A DNA stretch of 8,264 nucleotides, from assembly GCA_005884335.1 (NCBI GenBank), contig VBCJ01000193.1:1-8264 (forward strand), in the 5' to 3' direction. The position numbers were made by a program, and so were the translations under genes. Source of the stretch: Betaproteobacteria bacterium. Its GTDB lineage: Bacteria; Pseudomonadota; Gammaproteobacteria; Burkholderiales; SG8-39. This document shows positions 6,810 to 8,264 of the stretch, one piece after another. Below the pieces are notes generated by a model. It saw only the letters and a list, made by a program, of their open reading frames with translations. It was not told the DNA's origin and did no database searches. Position 1 is the stretch's first letter; each line of letters starts with the position of its first letter.

Positions 6810-6832
6810 CCGACAGCCGGCTAAGACTCTTC

Positions 6833-7366
6833 GTGGTCCGCCTTGCGCTCGGCTTCGCTGCGGCGGCTGTTCTCGGTGCCTGTGCGTCCTTGCCCGAAGC
6901 CGGGCGTCCTCTCCCGGGCGGCTTCGAGCTGTCCGGCCGCGTCGCGGTCCGCCACGGAAAAAACGCCGCATCCGGCCGGATCTTCTGGCGGCACTCGGAC
7001 GAGTCCGACGAACTGCTCATCACCTCAGCCCTAGGCCAGGGAATCGCGAGAATCAGCCGGGAGGGCGATCAGTTCCGGCTGCTGACCGGCGACAACAAGG
7101 AGTACCGCGCCGCCGACGCGGAAAGCCTGACCGAGCAGGCGCTGGGGTGGCGGCTTCCGCTAGCCGGGCTCTCAGACTGGGTGCAGGCGCGGGCGAGCCC
7201 CGGCCGGCCGGCGGAGATTCGCGGCGAGCAGGACAACGGCCTGGAAATCCGGCAAGACGGCTGGCGGGTCGCCTACGAGGAGTTCCGGGGAGGAAGGCCT
7301 TTCCGGATGCGCTTGACGCGCGAAGATCTCGAAATTCGCCTCATCGTGGATCAATGGACAAATTGA
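6833..7366 (+). CDS. lolB: Outer membrane lipoprotein insertase LolB
   Basis: LolB accepts lipoproteins from the periplasmic carrier LolA and inserts them into the inner leaflet of the outer membrane; it is itself a lipoprotein. With GTG at 6833 as start, the protein has 177 residues with a compact signal peptide: MVR, hydrophobic LALGFAAAAV, and a good lipobox L-G-A-C17. No other ATG, GTG or TTG giving a sensible signal was seen upstream in frame, and reading further back enters the palindrome. Family features in order are FELSGRVAVRHGK (about residue 31 on), SGRIFWRHS, the LGQGIARI segment, the EYRAADAESL stretch and ALGWRLPLAGLSDWVQ, the most diagnostic LolB block. The Shine-Dalgarno is weak (AAGA at 6823-6826). 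The gene is slightly shorter than E. coli LolB (207 residues). It overlaps ispE by 13 bases, a conserved neighbour relation in proteobacteria. Confidence 0.88.
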   Translation: MVRLALGFAAAAVLGACASLPEAGRPLPGGFELSGRVAVRHGKNAASGRIFWRHSDESDELLITSALGQGIARISREGDQFRLLTGDNKEYRAADAESLTEQALGWRLPLAGLSDWVQARASPGRPAEIRGEQDNGLEIRQDGWRVAYEEFRGGRPFRMRLTREDLEIRLIVDQWTN

Positions 7367-8211
7367 ATCCGTGGGAGCGCCGCTATCCGGCCCCTGCCAA
7401 GCTCAATCTCTTCCTGCACGTCGTCGGGCGGCGCCCCGACGGCTATCACCTGCTGCAGACCGCGTTCCGGCTGATCGAGCGCTGCGACTGGCTGCGCTTT
7501 ACGCCGCGCACCGATGCGAGGGTGAGGCGAGCGCGGGCCTTGCCCGGCATTGCCGAGGCTGACGACCTCGCCGTGCGCGCCGCACGGCTCCTGCAAGCGG
7601 AGGGCGGTTCGAACCGGGGCGTCGACCTCGACATCGAAAAGAACATACCGATCGGCGGGGGGCTGGGCGGCGGCAGCTCCGATTGCGCAACCACGCTCGC
7701 GGTCCTGAACCGCCTGTGGGGGCTGGCTCTGCCGAAGGAGAAGCTCGCGGCGATGGCGCTTACGCTGGGGGCGGACGTTCCGTTCTTTCTTTTCGGCGGG
7801 AACGCCTTCGCCGAGGGTATCGGCGAGCGGCTCACTCCGCTCGAATTGCCGCAGGCATGGTACGTCGTGCTCGTTCCACCGGTTGCCGTGGCTACGCAGG
7901 CGATTTTCACCGCGCCTGAATTGACACGAAATTCAAAAACCTTCAAAATATCAAGCTTTTCTGCCGGTTTCGGACGGAACGACCTGGAATCGGTCGTGTG
8001 TGGGCGCCATGCGGAGGTGGCGGTGCATCTCGAATGGCTCAGGCAGTTCGGGGATGCGCGCATGAGCGGCTCAGGCGCCTGCGTATTCGTCGAGTTTGCG
8101 ACCGAGCGCGAAGCGCGCGCTGTCCTATCCAGGATGCCCGCGGAGATGCGCGGCTTCACCGTGCGCGGGCTGGATCGGCATCCGCTCGCGGAGTTGTTGG
8201 AGCAAGTTTAG
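7354..8211 (+). CDS. ispE: 4-diphosphocytidyl-2-C-methyl-D-erythritol kinase IspE
   Basis: IspE is a GHMP-family kinase that phosphorylates CDP-methylerythritol with ATP, the fourth step of the MEP isoprenoid pathway in the cytoplasm. The 285-residue product has all family marks: PAKLNLFLHVVGRRPDGYH (14-32), with K16 and N18 at the substrate site, the glycine-rich ATP loop PIGGGLGGGSSDCATTL (99-115), the catalytic aspartate D141 in GADVPFFLFGGNAFAEGIGE, ELTRNS followed by NDLE, and the C-terminal GHMP motif RMSGSGACVFVEF. The ATG at 7354 overlaps the lolB stop by 13 bases, and a weak GTGGA lies just upstream. A locally AT-rich stretch, 7920-7960, falls in the segment between LTRNS and NDLE, where homologues vary. 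The tRNA-Gln gene begins 4 bases after the stop, so ispE and the tRNA are probably co-transcribed. Confidence 0.97.
   Translation: MDKLNPWERRYPAPAKLNLFLHVVGRRPDGYHLLQTAFRLIERCDWLRFTPRTDARVRRARALPGIAEADDLAVRAARLLQAEGGSNRGVDLDIEKNIPIGGGLGGGSSDCATTLAVLNRLWGLALPKEKLAAMALTLGADVPFFLFGGNAFAEGIGERLTPLELPQAWYVVLVPPVAVATQAIFTAPELTRNSKTFKISSFSAGFGRNDLESVVCGRHAEVAVHLEWLRQFGDARMSGSGACVFVEFATEREARAVLSRMPAEMRGFTVRGLDRHPLAELLEQV
7921..7951 (+). promoter_or_regulatory. Possible internal promoter inside ispE
   Basis: A perfect -35 hexamer TTGACA (7921-7926) is followed by an AT-rich run in this GC-rich gene, but the best -10 candidates at the right distance (around AAAATAT, 7945-7951) match poorly. If real, it would drive the downstream tRNA-Gln about 265 bases away. 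The codons here also encode a variable IspE linker, so chance remains possible. Confidence 0.2.
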
Positions 8212-8215
8212 CGCT

Positions 8216-8264
8216 TGGGGAGTCGCCAAGCTGGTTAAGGCAGCGGATTTTGATTCCGCCATGC
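8216..8264 (+). tRNA. tRNA-Gln (anticodon UUG), 5' part, cut by window edge
   Basis: The first 49 bases of a glutamine tRNA are present. The acceptor strand is TGGGGAG (8216-8222), then TC, a D-arm with stem GCC (8225-8227) and GGC (8239-8241), and an anticodon arm with a perfect 5-base-pair stem GCGGA (8243-8247) and TCCGC (8255-8259) around the loop TTTTGAT. This places anticodon TTG at 8250-8252. The TGGGG start, unusual in having U at position 1, and the general wording match bacterial tRNA-Gln. The T-arm and 3' acceptor strand lie outside the window. It starts 4 bases after the ispE stop, leaving no room for its own promoter, so it should be processed from the upstream transcript. Confidence 0.93.

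Noticed and set aside
6479..6832. An upstream extension of LolB starting inside the TPR gene
   Set aside because: It would place the lipoprotein signal peptide and Cys far inside the protein; GTG 6833 puts them at the N-terminus.
6790..7353. An in-frame upstream extension of IspE through the lolB region
   Set aside because: The extension is an Arg-rich reading of lolB in another frame; ATG 7354 gives PAKLN at the usual distance from the start.

Overview
The window is a dense, GC-rich chromosomal housekeeping segment of a Gram-negative bacterium, most likely a betaproteobacterium. The signs are the gene order lolB-ispE-tRNA-Gln, a pair of periplasmic M16 peptidase genes divergent from ftsY followed by rsmD-coaD, and two outer-membrane-type lipoproteins (LolB and a TPR protein). 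No species can be named from the sequence alone. I saw no transposase, integrase, phage gene, CRISPR array or toxin-antitoxin pair.

Layout: (1) bases 1-255, minus strand, hold the N-terminal end of ftsY, which runs off the left edge. (2) A 61-base divergent intergenic stretch follows. (3) Bases 317-3995, plus strand, form a tight operon: an active-site-bearing M16 peptidase, its catalytically dead M16 partner, rsmD and coaD, with overlaps of 14 and 32 bases at the last two junctions. (4) mutM (minus strand, 4005-4820) converges on coaD with only 9 bases between them. (5) A 72-base divergent promoter region follows. (6) Bases 4893-8264, plus strand, hold a 600-residue TPR lipoprotein gene, a 137-base intergenic stretch with two consecutive inverted repeats, lolB, ispE (overlapping lolB by 13 bases), and the first 49 bases of tRNA-Gln(UUG), starting 4 bases after the ispE stop.

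The genes cover envelope biogenesis and core metabolism: FtsY (membrane protein targeting), two M16-family proteins predicted to form a periplasmic protease pair, RsmD (16S rRNA methylation), CoaD (coenzyme A synthesis), MutM (8-oxoguanine repair), LolB (lipoprotein insertion into the outer membrane), IspE (isoprenoid precursor synthesis) and tRNA-Gln. Three starts need a non-ATG codon (rsmD, mutM, lolB; all GTG). The mutM start is fixed by chemistry, because the catalytic proline must be residue 2.

Nothing here looks like a wholly new system. The least explained item is the nested 63-base palindrome between the TPR gene and lolB. Next are an AT-rich island with a perfect TTGACA inside ispE and the missing HxxEH motif in the second M16 gene.
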